From Pantanalinema rosaneae (GTDB lineage: Bacteria > Cyanobacteriota > Cyanobacteriia > Leptolyngbyales > Leptolyngbyaceae): DNA of 64,000 nt. Position numbers and translations under genes: made by a program. Below the pieces are notes generated by a model. It had not been told where the DNA came from and ran no database searches. It saw nothing but the letters and a program-made list of their open reading frames with translations. How positions within the stretch are numbered: position 1 is the first letter of the stretch; each line of letters begins with the position of its first letter. Positions 9,008-18,911 of the stretch are shown in pieces. The stretch covers positions 1 through 64,000 of the forward strand of contig NZ_JBLZFZ010000029.1 in NCBI RefSeq assembly GCF_050753385.1, in the 5' to 3' direction.

Positions 9008-9346
9008 AGTTCAGTCCAAATTATCTTTAAATTGCGATTATTGCGATTATTGCGTCGTTAGCGTGACAAAGCTGGGGACAGATCATGGATCAATGAATAG
9101 CTCTTTATGCGTAGTGTTTTTAACGATCGAGGCATCAGCAGTGAGGTGAATCAAGTTCATTGTGACAATTCGTAAACTCCATGTTAGTAATATCACCTGT
9201 TTCCTACCGAATTTCGGTCATCCCTAAGACCGATTTGCAGCCAATAGAAGTTAGATTTCTCAGTAATCCAGATCACAACCTTAAGAAAAAATAAAAGCCA
9301 AAGAAGGTCACTTCCCTGGCTTGAGGTGATTCAGTCGAGTTTTAGG
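9008..9346. other. Intergenic region containing the hps terminator
   Basis: 339 bases between the hps locus and the DUF2949 gene. It contains the terminator at 9285-9322 and a short GCGATTATT tandem near 9032-9053. No further gene is seen. Confidence 0.6.
9285..9322 (-). terminator. Rho-independent terminator of the hps locus
   Basis: Read on the minus strand, a hairpin has arms AAGCCA and TGGCTT plus an inner GAAG/CTTC pair around a TGAC loop. It is followed by TTTTATTTTTT. It lies about 25 bases after the stop of the last pseudopilin gene and fits an intrinsic terminator for the hps operon. Confidence 0.8.
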
Positions 9347-9934
9347 CTAGATGTTGCAGCTACTACCCTCAGCTTGGCGAATTGCCCCTAACAGCGTTGC
9401 CACGATCGCACAACGCTTGGTGCCATCCCCCGGAGCATTTGCCCGCGAAATGGTGATGGTAAAGTTGGCAGGTTGACTGGCATTGACCGTTGGCGGTTGG
9501 GCGATCGAACCATCACTCTCAATCACTATCTGACTGGGGCTAGTGCTAGTCATTTGAATCGCTCCCCGCTTAATATCGCCATTGCCTAATATCCGCCAGT
9601 TACCAACGTTATTAAGGTTCAATGGTAAGGACGGACGGGGATCGGTGGTGGGAAATGGCACATGCGCCACGCGAGGCACACCATTCGGGTTAGGGTCAAA
9701 CACGACTAATCGTGGGGTTTTGCTGGTTCGGGCTTCGCTCTGAGCCTGTCGAATGACCTGCACGACCTGTTCCCGCGCCGTAGATACGCGCTGACGGCTA
9801 ATGATGGCATCCCAACCGGGAGCCGCGATCGCAAACAATACGCCAATAATGATCATTAACACCAGCATCTCAAGCAGGGTAAAACCTGCCGTTGATTGCC
9901 GCCGTTGCATCTTTCGCCACATTCGCTTGTTCAT
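9347..9934 (-). CDS. Type IV pseudopilin (FimT/GspH-like), fourth gene of the hps locus
   Basis: I start at ATG 9934, which has GGAGAGGAG 5-12 bases upstream; an upstream TTG at 9970 lacks this. The 195-residue protein has a class III prepilin signal: positive leader, Gly17, then FTLLE with Glu22 at +5, followed by a hydrophobic helix. The rest is a GspH/FimT-like globular domain with a C-terminal cysteine pair. By order it corresponds to the pseudopilin hpsD of Nostoc punctiforme, but I do not assign the symbol from sequence alone. It should be processed by PilD and act in a type II/IV pilin-like secretion apparatus. Confidence 0.88.
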   Translation of the reverse strand: MNKRMWRKMQRRQSTAGFTLLEMLVLMIIIGVLFAIAAPGWDAIISRQRVSTAREQVVQVIRQAQSEARTSKTPRLVVFDPNPNGVPRVAHVPFPTTDPRPSLPLNLNNVGNWRILGNGDIKRGAIQMTSTSPSQIVIESDGSIAQPPTVNASQPANFTITISRANAPGDGTKRCAIVATLLGAIRQAEGSSCNI

Positions 9935-9976
9935 CGTCTCCTCTCCGGACAGCAACCTTACATCAGGCAAACCAAC

Positions 9977-11092
9977 TTATCTCGGTGTTTTATTGATAAT
10001 CCCTCGAACCAGGACTCGGGTTTGAATCGGAAATAGTCGGGCTTGATTGGTGGCGGTATTAAGCGGAAAACCCGCCCGTCCTGCCACATTGCCAGTCAGC
10101 ACGAGTAATACTTCCTGGTTGGTTGGTTGAGCTTGCGCCGCAACACTTGCATTACTGACACAGCCATAGAAGGCTCGATTCGTAGCTGCACTAGGAGTGA
10201 TTACCGTATTGCTGGGATTATCTGCAACACCTGTCGTATAACAGATTGGTACTGGTTGAGCCGGATCACCAGTGCGAGGGGCATCCACGAAATCGACCAG
10301 AGCTACAGGCGCTCCCGTTGGACGGGTTGATTGACCATTCGACACGGTGTTCGTGGAAGAATTTTGAATAAACGGCCATTGGGTAAACTTGGAAGTCGGA
10401 CGCGACAGAGGATTGACCCAACCCGGTGTTTGGGCAGGATTGGTCGTACCGGTGGCGGGAGCCGAATTATCTGGATACTGGCTTAACTTATAGCGCACCA
10501 GTCTGGCTCGTCCCTGCCATTGATTACCTGCGTTCTCTGTATCGATCGCATAGACCACTAGCGAATAGCTATATCCAGCGATACAAGGCACTCCATTCTG
10601 AATCAGGGCATTAATTTGAGTCGTGTTATTCACACCGGCGGCTGTTCGGCACAGTCGAGCAATGCCATCGGGTAGGGGGTCAGCCCGCCAGAAGGCTAAG
10701 ACAGGAGTTGTATCAGCATCACTCAGGGTCGCAGGGACATAGGAAAGTACCCCTGGACAGTTGCTGTTGAAGTTTGCGGTGGTTAAGCCAGAGCTATTTC
10801 CTTGTAAGCAGGTGCCATCATACACATAAACGGCTCCCCGCAAATCCTGGCTAATATAGTCCAGAGCCGCTTGCATATCGCGCTGAGTCTCAGTCCGTCC
10901 CGTGTCCTTCAGGTTAACATCCGTCAGATCAACCACCAGGGATAACAGTGCCACGGTAATTAGCCCACCAATGACAATGGCGACCAGTAACTCAATCAGA
11001 GTAAATCCAGCATTGCTTCGTCCTCTCAGGGTTGCCCAGAGTCGCCGCTTCAAATGGGATACGGAAAAATGTCTAGCCATCGGTTTTACCAT
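9977..11092 (-). CDS. hpsC: Hormogonium polysaccharide secretion pseudopilin HpsC-like (PilW type)
   Basis: Residues after ATG 11092 include the prepilin motif Gly29-FTLIE (Glu34) and a hydrophobic helix VAIVIGGLITVALLSLVVDL. A TTG at 11113 directly abutting the upstream stop is an alternative start. The ~370-residue protein has a long C-terminal Thr/Asn/Pro-rich region, typical of PilW/HpsC minor pseudopilins. It sits 20-odd bases from hpsB and 42 bases from the last pseudopilin gene. Risser and Meeks described hpsB-D as pseudopilin genes needed for hormogonium polysaccharide secretion. Confidence 0.82.
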   Translation of the reverse strand: MVKPMARHFSVSHLKRRLWATLRGRSNAGFTLIELLVAIVIGGLITVALLSLVVDLTDVNLKDTGRTETQRDMQAALDYISQDLRGAVYVYDGTCLQGNSSGLTTANFNSNCPGVLSYVPATLSDADTTPVLAFWRADPLPDGIARLCRTAAGVNNTTQINALIQNGVPCIAGYSYSLVVYAIDTENAGNQWQGRARLVRYKLSQYPDNSAPATGTTNPAQTPGWVNPLSRPTSKFTQWPFIQNSSTNTVSNGQSTRPTGAPVALVDFVDAPRTGDPAQPVPICYTTGVADNPSNTVITPSAATNRAFYGCVSNASVAAQAQPTNQEVLLVLTGNVAGRAGFPLNTATNQARLFPIQTRVLVRGIINKTPR

Positions 11093-11113
11093 CGGATGAG
11101 CAAAAAGGAGCAA

Positions 11114-11848
11114 TTAGCGCAGCAAATCAAGGGTACGACTGGAATCATTCCGAGCCACTTTGGAGTACAGCACTGCTAACGGACGACGAAGATTGACTCC
11201 AGCATCCCGCCGTCCGGTGCCCATGACTAAACTGCTCCGTTGAGTTCCTAAGGTGGGTAGCGTTTCTCCGGGAGAATAGGCATAGACCCGTACCCCGATA
11301 TCAAAGGAGAAGGGTGGGTCGGCGGCAGAGGGGGCTAACCCCGTTGTCCGAAACACCTGCATGACATACTCAGGAACGCAATCTCCATTTACATCCACCC
11401 GGATCAAGGTGGTGGTGGGTGTGGGAGTCGCCGTCGGATAGCGAGTTGCACAGTTTCCTGGGGAGAGGACTGGTCCACTCAGGGCAGTGGCAGGGCTGGC
11501 AGCCGCGATCGCTGTGATCGCTCCAGTCGCCGCCGCCGGGAGTTCGGTAGTGGTGTAATTTCCCCGTTCCACAATCACCCGGATGCGATCGATCTCTCCT
11601 TGGGCAATCTGATTCGCCTGCTCTGCCCGTCGGGACTGAATCCGAGTCGCTGTAGCCAGAAAGATTGGGGGAGTAATGGCAACCACCGTAATCGAGATAA
11701 TAATGATCGCCACTAAACATTCAATCAGCGATAAGCCAGCCTCTGGAGCCTGGACGCGATCGCTGCCTCGGATACGTTGAGCCAGCAGCAGCAACCCGAT
11801 CTTAGACAGAATCGGCGGTTGGCAAGAACGGGGGAGACGGGCAGACAT
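11114..11848 (-). CDS. hpsB: Hormogonium polysaccharide secretion pseudopilin HpsB-like (PilV type)
   Basis: 244 residues from ATG 11848, with GGAGGAA about 10 bases upstream. The prepilin peptidase site is Gly38 followed by LSLIE (Glu43 at +5), then a hydrophobic helix rich in Ile. The globular part resembles PilV-type minor pilins. It is the second gene of the locus, 54 bases after hpsA. Processing by PilD and assembly into a pseudopilus at the cell envelope are inferred from family membership. Confidence 0.85.
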   Translation of the reverse strand: MSARLPRSCQPPILSKIGLLLLAQRIRGSDRVQAPEAGLSLIECLVAIIIISITVVAITPPIFLATATRIQSRRAEQANQIAQGEIDRIRVIVERGNYTTTELPAAATGAITAIAAASPATALSGPVLSPGNCATRYPTATPTPTTTLIRVDVNGDCVPEYVMQVFRTTGLAPSAADPPFSFDIGVRVYAYSPGETLPTLGTQRSSLVMGTGRRDAGVNLRRPLAVLYSKVARNDSSRTLDLLR

Positions 11849-11902
11849 TGAGACAGTTCCTCCAGAGGATGACGAGTTCAGTACGGACGAAGGCAGACAA
11901 CA

Positions 11903-14900
11903 CTAGGTAGGACATCTCAGATTCGCCAGGTTAGTTCCAGCCGGAGGATTACTCCGAATTGCCTGACACAGGTTCTTCATATATGGATCGCTGACGGCGG
12001 GTTCATTGTAGAACTCGTTGCGCTGCTTACTGGGGGTGACAAATCGGTTCGCCGCCGGACCTGCCGGAGCTAACTGCAACGCGACATCATACCCCCACAG
12101 CCGGTTGGGCGGAGCATAATACCCAATGATCTCATTATCAACCGTCGCTTCACCCGGTTCCCAAGCATCGGCATCAAAGGGAGAGGTGGCGTAGTTGCTG
12201 AAGTTCAATTGCAGGAAGGCTCCAGCAAACCACAGACGCGTCCAGGTTTCTAAGAAGCGTGGGAAGTTGTGCAGCCCACCGTAGGACTGCCGAGCCTGGG
12301 AGGGCACCGAACCACTGATGACAATACTGTTAACCCGAGTATCTTGGGCATTTTGGAGGGGGCGATTATTGTTGCCTGGATCTGAAGGACTGTTCCGAAT
12401 GTTGTAGTAGGCAGTCGATGGATGCTCCGTCGGTCTGACGGGCTTCTGCCAGAACAGGGTGTCGGTTGCAGTTGATGGGGCGGTCGATCGCGGCGCTTGC
12501 TCAATAATCCCATTACCATTCCGAGACACCTGGATCGGCGTGAATTTATCGGTTGGGTTTTCCCGGAACCAGCGTGGGAAGTCAGCACCATTAGGTCGGG
12601 GATTCGTAGAGGGGCGATTCTGATTTAAGAACGAGGTGCGACCTGTGGTGGTGCAACCGGGACCAAATAGTGCAGCATTCGTATTGTTATAAACGGCACC
12701 GCCGCCAGTATTGCCAGTTGACGGTTGATACACCCCCCGGATGACATTGAGCGGTGCAGAAGCCGGACGACTTTCATTCGGATCCGTTGTAGTACTGAGT
12801 GAAGCACCAGAACCGTTCCCTGCCGTCATAAAGCCATCCATGATACTGCCATCACAGAAGGTATCCGACAGGATCGAGATCGCATCTGCCAGGATTTCGG
12901 AAGGTCGCCAACGATCCTGGGTCGGGTCGGCAAAGCGGTTATCGATCGTCGAGCGGTTATAAAACTGGGCTTCAGTGTAAGCCGCATTATCCGGCAGGGT
13001 TTCTAGAAACTCTTCTAACCGGGTTCCGACGACATCCTCACCACCCGTCTGATGCAGGTTGTAGTCACCCATAATGTAGACCGGGTTGTCTGTAAACAAC
13101 GACAGACCGCGGACATTATCCGTATCGGGGATTGCCATATCACTATGGCGCTTTAACTGGGTGCCGTTGCGTAACCGGAACCCGTGGGGACGACGATCGG
13201 GGTCGGGAATAAAGTCTACCGACTTGGTGGAAATCCCGCGAGTTCCAGTGCTAGTCACGGCTGGATCGGTTTCGGAACCGGGGACTCTGGCGTTGGTAGC
13301 AGTGCCACTCGCCGGACGGGCGATCGCATCTTCGCGGGTGGCATCTTCCCGGAAGGCATAGACAATCCCACTTACGGGCAACCAAACATCATTCGGGGCG
13401 TAGTTATCGCCATCACCTGCCACCTGGTTGGCGGGACGGTTCCGCCGCAGCATCCCTAAATCAATATCCAGTACCCGAGTCGGTAGCCATTCGCGACCGT
13501 TAAACAGGACGCGATCGAGGAAGGGAATCACCGCCACTGTGCCTGTGACGTTAGCCCCGTTGGGTGCCATAATCCGGTTCGGTGGGGTGTTCTGCGCTGG
13601 GTAAGAGCCACTTAAGGTGGTGACAGGCAACTGCCAGGTGGGGTTACTATCCAGGAACAGCGGATTGTTGAAGGCTCCAGGTAGCTTGCGGGGGCGCAGT
13701 GCCACACCGGACAGAGAGCTTTCAGCCACCGGAGCCGTATCAAAGGTCTGATAGTTGAAGGTGATCAGATTGCCAGCGTTATTATTAAAGTTGGCGCTAA
13801 CGCCTGAGGCGGGATAGCCTGTAGCGAGCAACGGGTCAGCGATCAATGGAGCCGCTGAGTTCACAGGCTCGTAGGTCACAGATCCGTTAGCCGTTGTGAC
13901 ATAGCTATCGGTGATGTAAGGTTCTGCCCAGGGCTGGAACGCCGCAATTTCAGTATTCCCCGATTCTGCACAGCCTGTGACTGCCCGTAAGCTGCCGTTG
14001 GGCTGACGATGATCGACACAGACTCCCCCAATAGTTTCAATAGTCCCAGCATGACGATGGGAAAAGTTGGGGAAGAGATAGTACAACGAGGGCCACTTCG
14101 GGGCGACGGTTGCCTGCACATAGGGACGCGCGTTGTAAGGTGCAACCGTGACATTCGTTGGACTCGTTTGCCGGAAAACCTGCAAAAAGCCAGCAGGTGC
14201 CTTGTCTGCATAGATATCTTGAGGGCGAGGTTCGTAGGTGTTGGGTGTAGGGGCGGTATTAATTGGAATAAAGGTGGTTCCGGTAGGATTGTTATTACTG
14301 CCAGCACCAGTGACATTATTAACGTTGTTGCTCCGAGCCGGAAGATTGAGATCGCCGGGGTACTCGCGGGTGGCACCGGGAGGAATCACCGTACCGCACA
14401 AACGGGAGAATGCTAACCGCATTCGATTGACGGTCTGATCGCCACCCGGTCTACCTGGGCTACCTGTCACCGCACCTGCCGCACCTGTTGTCCGCGCCGC
14501 CGCATCGACATTTAAGGCAAAGAGGTTGGGATCACATGCCGACGACCAGAGCTGCACCTTACCAAAGAAATTAGTAACATAGGGGTTATAGTTCCAGGTA
14601 TTGGCAGCAGGAGAAGCCCGGAAACCATAGGTACGATCGCGCCGGATCTGGAAGTGGGTGTAGATTAACTCCGCCATCCGAATTTTAGGATCGTTGGGAG
14701 AACCGCCGTCAGCAATAATTTGTTCCCGCAGTGCCCCCAAATAAGCTTCCGCCGGAACGCGATCATAGTCCCGCGGCTCATAGTTACTGAACTGAAAAGT
14801 TCCACTATTACTGTAACCATAGGTTGCCAGACGGTCTCTAGTCAGCACTTCCCCATCACTGACATCCCCATTCATCAACCGGATCAAGGAATAGTACAGA

Positions 14901-17545
14901 TCCGTCATGACATTGGAGCTATCATTGCGCCAGTTGCGCGGATCAAATTTATCGGCTTGCTCCACGTTGTATGCCAGCATCCCCAGGGTGCAGCCTGCCG
15001 TTTGCAGATAGGTTTTGTCGGCAATACTTAAATTGGTGTAGCCTGTGCTATTGAGCCGAGCCAGAGTCCGTCGGAGATTCGAGAAGTTCCCCCACATCGT
15101 CAGTTCTGGATCGGGGTGAATCTGTCCTGCTTCCTGGGTGGGGGGAAAGGCGCCTGTCCGCGCATCACTAATATGATCTCCAGCGAAGTTTGCCAGGTTT
15201 TGTAAGGCAATTCGCAGGGAACTGGTGGGACTACTGATCGCAGCTTCAAATCCAGCTTGCGTCAACCCTGGCGTTTCAAATTCCCAGCCATTGGTACCCC
15301 GACCATTAAAGAAGTCAACCAACAAGCCAGTGGTAGCAGCGCTATTAATGCCACTGCCGCCGGCGGTGGCTGGAGTGCTATCAATAAACCGAGTCGGCAC
15401 AAAGTTGATCGATTGCCGCAGGGTAATGGGTGAACCAGGGTGAGTCGTGGAGGCAATACAGGCGATCGGGTAATCGCGATTCACGGCGGCATGATAAACC
15501 GCTGTCGCTTGCACCGCCGCCGGGTTATCCCGAAGCGCCCGTCGCTGCCGCGCCTCATGGGAAACCTGAGTAGTTCCATAGGGTGGATAGAGGGGATCAC
15601 CTTCGTTGTCGCTGGCATCAATATCGATCGCGGCTCCAGTCGCCCCCGTAGCATAGACTCTGTTTCGTACAGTCGTGTACGTTTCCGTCGCCGTTGGGGC
15701 AGGTTGTGGATAAGCCTGCACAAAAGCAGCATTTGCGGCAGGGTTATTAAGTGGACCGGAGACGGGTGCTGGTTTGCCTGTACGGGATTGGGGGGTCACC
15801 CAGCCATAGCTATTACCCAGTTCCAGGCGTTGACCCACGAGAATTCGTAAGCCCTGGTTGCGGGCTCGTCGTTCCCAGTAGCCGTCTAACCCTAACTGCG
15901 AGGCATCTGCCCCCGCCGCCGTATTTGCGACCAACAGGGTGTTACTACTCGGAATCAGATCGCCGACCTGACCACTAGACGGAATTTCCCCGTCCGGCGT
16001 ACCGTCCCCGTTATCATCCGTTGTGTTGTTCTTGTAGATTGGTTTTGGGCCGTAGCGATCGTCGGCTCGGTAGGTATCATCCACATACGGGGCTGGTTCA
16101 TAACTCGCCCGGAACCGCCCCTGGAACGTTTGGTTAACCGTTAAATTACTGGAGTTATCCGGATCCGCATTTCTAGCCACATAGCCATCACGGGTAACAA
16201 TCTGAACCGGATCCAGGGAAATACCCAGTGGAGTACTGCCTGTTGCCCAATCGTTTGCCGAGGTCATGGCAATCCCAGTCCCGATCGGGTTGTTCCGGTG
16301 GGGATAGATCAGAGCGCTACCACCATAAGCATTGTTATTCACCCGACCGGCGGCAATCACCCCATAAAATGGGTTGCCATTATTGGGCGGACTGGGATTC
16401 GACGGACTCGGTGCTGTCGGTTCTAGCTGAGTCACCGTAATCTCAGAGGCTGACTCAATATACAGACAGGAGGCAGGGGCACTGATCAGGTAAGCACTAA
16501 AGGCGGTGTTTCCCAGGATCAGGCTACCTTCTGTGTGCATCGCCCCATTCCACTGGAAGGCAGGACCCGGAAAGATTTCTAAGTCATTGCGGAACCAGGC
16601 TCCCCATTTGTTGCCCCGGTCTAACTGGCGGTCTTGCGCGAACTCCAGGGTGGTAAAGTTGCTGGCGGCTCCCGGATTGCCCGCCGTATTGGGAATTACC
16701 AGCGCATCGACCTGGAAGCGTTTCCGCAGAATAGCGGTGTTTGTGGCATCTTCGTACCAGCCCCCTTCCACGTTGGTCTGCCCTGTGGTGTTCCGACCGC
16801 AGGTGACGGCGTTGGCATTACTCAAAGGCCCGGTTCGGACTAGGGGAAATGACTGACTATCCGTTGCCCCAGCGACAGTGCTTCTCACCCCATTTGCTTT
16901 GGTGGTGTCAGTTGCCTCAATTAACTTTTGCCAACCTTTTTTCGCATTTGCCCCAGTATCATCCGGTGGGGTCATGAAGTTGACTGAGTAGATTACCGTG
17001 GAGTTGGTATTGGCATCCTGATACCGCCACGCATTATCAATTACCCCATCCCCGTTAATATCGACCCGAGTCTCATCCGCCAGGGTATAAGCATCTCGCC
17101 CACTAATTAGCAGTGGTGCCACCGATCGACCCCGGACTGTAGCCCCATTGTTTAGCATCATTGACGCTAAAACGTTCTCGGATGGCACACCACCGGGATA
17201 GCGGTTATCTTTTTTATCGTCAAACAGGAATTCTAGTTTTGCCCGCGCTCGATCGATCGCTGGAGTAGCGGCATTATAAATCACCCGATTCTGGGTTTCA
17301 GAAATGGTGCGGGTGCTGCTGTTGAAGGCTCGGAAGGTAATGGCTCCCGCCGTTAAAGCGACGACCAGAATCAGCAAGATGGTTGTGGGCAAGACAAAGC
17401 CTGCGATCGCCCGACGATCGCGGCGCTGAACGACTAGCATTGTCCGCAAAAGCCAGGTGATCACGCCTTTGCTTAAGCTTCGATAGAGCCTGCCGATTTG
17501 TCTAAATAGGATCTGAGCGGCTTTGGCAAGTTTGCGGTCTGACAT
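11903..17545 (-). CDS. hpsA: Hormogonium polysaccharide biosynthesis protein HpsA
   Basis: A giant protein of 1880 residues from ATG 17545, which has CAGGAAG 6 bases upstream; an upstream GTG at 17605 is less likely. The N-terminus (1-48) is basic. Residues ~49-76 form one membrane helix starting AGFVLPTTILLIL, resembling a pilin helix but with no Glu at +5. The remaining ~1800 residues are Asn/Thr/Pro/Gly-rich and predicted extracytoplasmic. This matches the HpsA family, required in Nostoc punctiforme for hormogonium polysaccharide and gliding. Low-complexity stretches are common but the frame is intact throughout. No hpsE-G-type glycosyltransferases adjoin it here. Confidence 0.9.
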   Translation of the reverse strand: MSDRKLAKAAQILFRQIGRLYRSLSKGVITWLLRTMLVVQRRDRRAIAGFVLPTTILLILVVALTAGAITFRAFNSSTRTISETQNRVIYNAATPAIDRARAKLEFLFDDKKDNRYPGGVPSENVLASMMLNNGATVRGRSVAPLLISGRDAYTLADETRVDINGDGVIDNAWRYQDANTNSTVIYSVNFMTPPDDTGANAKKGWQKLIEATDTTKANGVRSTVAGATDSQSFPLVRTGPLSNANAVTCGRNTTGQTNVEGGWYEDATNTAILRKRFQVDALVIPNTAGNPGAASNFTTLEFAQDRQLDRGNKWGAWFRNDLEIFPGPAFQWNGAMHTEGSLILGNTAFSAYLISAPASCLYIESASEITVTQLEPTAPSPSNPSPPNNGNPFYGVIAAGRVNNNAYGGSALIYPHRNNPIGTGIAMTSANDWATGSTPLGISLDPVQIVTRDGYVARNADPDNSSNLTVNQTFQGRFRASYEPAPYVDDTYRADDRYGPKPIYKNNTTDDNGDGTPDGEIPSSGQVGDLIPSSNTLLVANTAAGADASQLGLDGYWERRARNQGLRILVGQRLELGNSYGWVTPQSRTGKPAPVSGPLNNPAANAAFVQAYPQPAPTATETYTTVRNRVYATGATGAAIDIDASDNEGDPLYPPYGTTQVSHEARQRRALRDNPAAVQATAVYHAAVNRDYPIACIASTTHPGSPITLRQSINFVPTRFIDSTPATAGGSGINSAATTGLLVDFFNGRGTNGWEFETPGLTQAGFEAAISSPTSSLRIALQNLANFAGDHISDARTGAFPPTQEAGQIHPDPELTMWGNFSNLRRTLARLNSTGYTNLSIADKTYLQTAGCTLGMLAYNVEQADKFDPRNWRNDSSNVMTDLYYSLIRLMNGDVSDGEVLTRDRLATYGYSNSGTFQFSNYEPRDYDRVPAEAYLGALREQIIADGGSPNDPKIRMAELIYTHFQIRRDRTYGFRASPAANTWNYNPYVTNFFGKVQLWSSACDPNLFALNVDAAARTTGAAGAVTGSPGRPGGDQTVNRMRLAFSRLCGTVIPPGATREYPGDLNLPARSNNVNNVTGAGSNNNPTGTTFIPINTAPTPNTYEPRPQDIYADKAPAGFLQVFRQTSPTNVTVAPYNARPYVQATVAPKWPSLYYLFPNFSHRHAGTIETIGGVCVDHRQPNGSLRAVTGCAESGNTEIAAFQPWAEPYITDSYVTTANGSVTYEPVNSAAPLIADPLLATGYPASGVSANFNNNAGNLITFNYQTFDTAPVAESSLSGVALRPRKLPGAFNNPLFLDSNPTWQLPVTTLSGSYPAQNTPPNRIMAPNGANVTGTVAVIPFLDRVLFNGREWLPTRVLDIDLGMLRRNRPANQVAGDGDNYAPNDVWLPVSGIVYAFREDATREDAIARPASGTATNARVPGSETDPAVTSTGTRGISTKSVDFIPDPDRRPHGFRLRNGTQLKRHSDMAIPDTDNVRGLSLFTDNPVYIMGDYNLHQTGGEDVVGTRLEEFLETLPDNAAYTEAQFYNRSTIDNRFADPTQDRWRPSEILADAISILSDTFCDGSIMDGFMTAGNGSGASLSTTTDPNESRPASAPLNVIRGVYQPSTGNTGGGAVYNNTNAALFGPGCTTTGRTSFLNQNRPSTNPRPNGADFPRWFRENPTDKFTPIQVSRNGNGIIEQAPRSTAPSTATDTLFWQKPVRPTEHPSTAYYNIRNSPSDPGNNNRPLQNAQDTRVNSIVISGSVPSQARQSYGGLHNFPRFLETWTRLWFAGAFLQLNFSNYATSPFDADAWEPGEATVDNEIIGYYAPPNRLWGYDVALQLAPAGPAANRFVTPSKQRNEFYNEPAVSDPYMKNLCQAIRSNPPAGTNLANLRCPT

Positions 17546-18243
17546 GGCTGCTTCCTGATTCGATACGGGATGAGCGAGGAATCGCAAAGTGGCAACGGGA
17601 CACACCTGAGAAACGGGACTCTCGGTTTCCCGCTTCTAGATGAATTATGATCCACAACCTCTAGAAAGGTTCACAAACTTCTAATAATGCGTGGATGCTC
17701 ACAGTGCTAACAACTCAACCAACCAACCATCAACAGGGAAGTTACCAGTTCTGTCCGTCCAACCGTGAAAAGTATTCAGAAGATTAACGGATAGCCCAGA
17801 TAAAGAAATGACGTAGACGGGTACCGGAATCTGTAAAAATACTCCCTAATAGAGGAAATCACGATCGCGCGGAGCATTTACGGATATTTTACTGATGGGT
17901 GTCTGCCGGATCACCGGACGCTAGCGATTTAACTGTAGCTTCACGTATCTTACGTTTTGTGTACCTTTCATGAAGTTGCTGCTCCAATCTTACCCACTTC
18001 CTTCATAAGACCTATCAAGGACGAAAAAAATTTCTTACTGGGTACAGAGGAACCCCGTAATTACAGAGGTGACTGGAGACAAGCACATCTATTTTAAGAG
18101 CGAATTTTTTTTCATTCCACAGCAGGTATGGCAACCACACAAAAGTTCTTATAAAACCTGAAGCCACAGCAAATAGGGGCGTTGCGAACAACGTCCCTAC
18201 AAAGAGGTAAAACCTAGAAGGACAGAAAATATCTCGATCGCGC
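17546..18243. other. Long spacer upstream of hpsA, regulatory region
   Basis: About 700 bases between hpsA and rpmB, both on the minus strand. It should hold the hpsA promoter and leader. The only clear structure is the hairpin at 18174-18199 near rpmB. A reading frame overlapping rpmB antisense is not credible. No RNA gene is recognised. Confidence 0.55.
18174..18199 (-). terminator. Hairpin downstream of rpmB, possible terminator or dispersed repeat
   Basis: Eleven-base arms (TAGGGGCGTTG and CAACGTCCCTA, one mismatch) flank a 4-base loop about 45 bases after the rpmB stop. On the minus strand only a short T-rich stretch follows, so termination is plausible but not strong. Similar GTAGGGACGTTG hairpins recur in cyanobacterial genomes. 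Confidence 0.5.
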
Positions 18244-18480
18244 TTACAGGCGATTGAGGTCGATTCCAGCTTCCCGCGCAAAGGCTTCCAGGCTCTTTTG
18301 CTCCAGAGTTTTAATCGCTTTCGTGGAGAGCCGGAGTTTGACCCACCGTTTACCCTGTTCCCACCAAACCCGTTTCCATTGTAAGTTAGCTTCTTGCAGC
18401 TTTTTGGTGCGGCGGTGAGAGTGGGAAACCGCGAAGGCATTATTTGCCTGCTTCCCGGTTAATTGACACTTGCGAGCCAT
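18244..18480 (-). CDS. rpmB: 50S ribosomal protein L28
   Basis: 78 residues from ATG 18480, with GGAG about 6-9 bases upstream; the longer frame upstream is not used. The protein begins MARKCQLTGK and contains SHSHRRTKK, both hallmarks of bacterial L28. It is a component of the large ribosomal subunit. It is transcribed divergently from the ArsC/Spx-like gene across a 75-base spacer that must contain both promoters. Confidence 0.97.
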   Translation of the reverse strand: MARKCQLTGKQANNAFAVSHSHRRTKKLQEANLQWKRVWWEQGKRWVKLRLSTKAIKTLEQKSLEAFAREAGIDLNRL

Positions 18481-18555
18481 GATCGTCTCCAGATGGTATG
18501 CGGTTCTTTTTTCCAAACCCCTATTGTAAGCGAATCTGTCGTTTCTAGAAATACT

Positions 18556-18906
18556 ATGTCTCTGCAAGTCTACGGCATTCCTAACTGCGGCACCTGTAAG
18601 AAAGCCTTCAAGTGGCTACAAGACCATCACATTGCCTACGAATTCATTAATACGAAAGAGGCTCCCCCCAGTCGGGAGCAGATCCAACAGTGGGTGACGG
18701 AGCTAGGCGCTAAACCGATGCGAAATACCTCTGGGCAATCCTATCGGGCATTAGGAGAGCAAAAACATACCTGGACAGAGGCAGAGTGGATTGAAGCGTT
18801 TAGTCAGGATGCGATGTTGCTGAAGCGACCCTTGTTTGTGCAGAACGGTACAGCCGTGATGGTGGGATTTAAAGAGGAGACAATTCGGCAGCAGTTAAAT
18901 TTGTGA
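18556..18906 (+). CDS. ArsC/Spx family thioredoxin-fold protein
   Basis: 116 residues from ATG 18556; an upstream in-frame start would run into rpmB. The N-terminus YGIPNCGTCKKA carries Cys11 and Cys14 in the thioredoxin-fold position. The length and the C-terminal KRPLFV...VGFKEETI pattern fit the Spx/MgsR/YffB branch of the ArsC family, not necessarily a true arsenate reductase. It could be a redox-responsive regulator or a glutaredoxin-dependent reductase. It lies 45 kb from the arsenic genes, so arsenic function is uncertain. Confidence 0.85.
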   Translation: MSLQVYGIPNCGTCKKAFKWLQDHHIAYEFINTKEAPPSREQIQQWVTELGAKPMRNTSGQSYRALGEQKHTWTEAEWIEAFSQDAMLLKRPLFVQNGTAVMVGFKEETIRQQLNL

Positions 18907-18911
18907 TGGGG

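Noticed and set aside
14009..14416. Plus-strand frame of 135 codons inside hpsA
   Set aside because: It is antisense to the long intact hpsA frame. Large antisense frames are expected in this GC-balanced, Asn/Thr-rich gene.
18015..18440. 141-codon minus-strand frame overlapping rpmB
   Set aside because: It overlaps the clear rpmB gene in another frame, has no ribosome site, and its composition is not protein-like outside the rpmB shadow.
18556..18906. Assignment as true arsenate reductase arsC
   Set aside because: The CxxC placement and C-terminal pattern fit the Spx/YffB branch, and the gene lies far from the ars genes at 63 kb.
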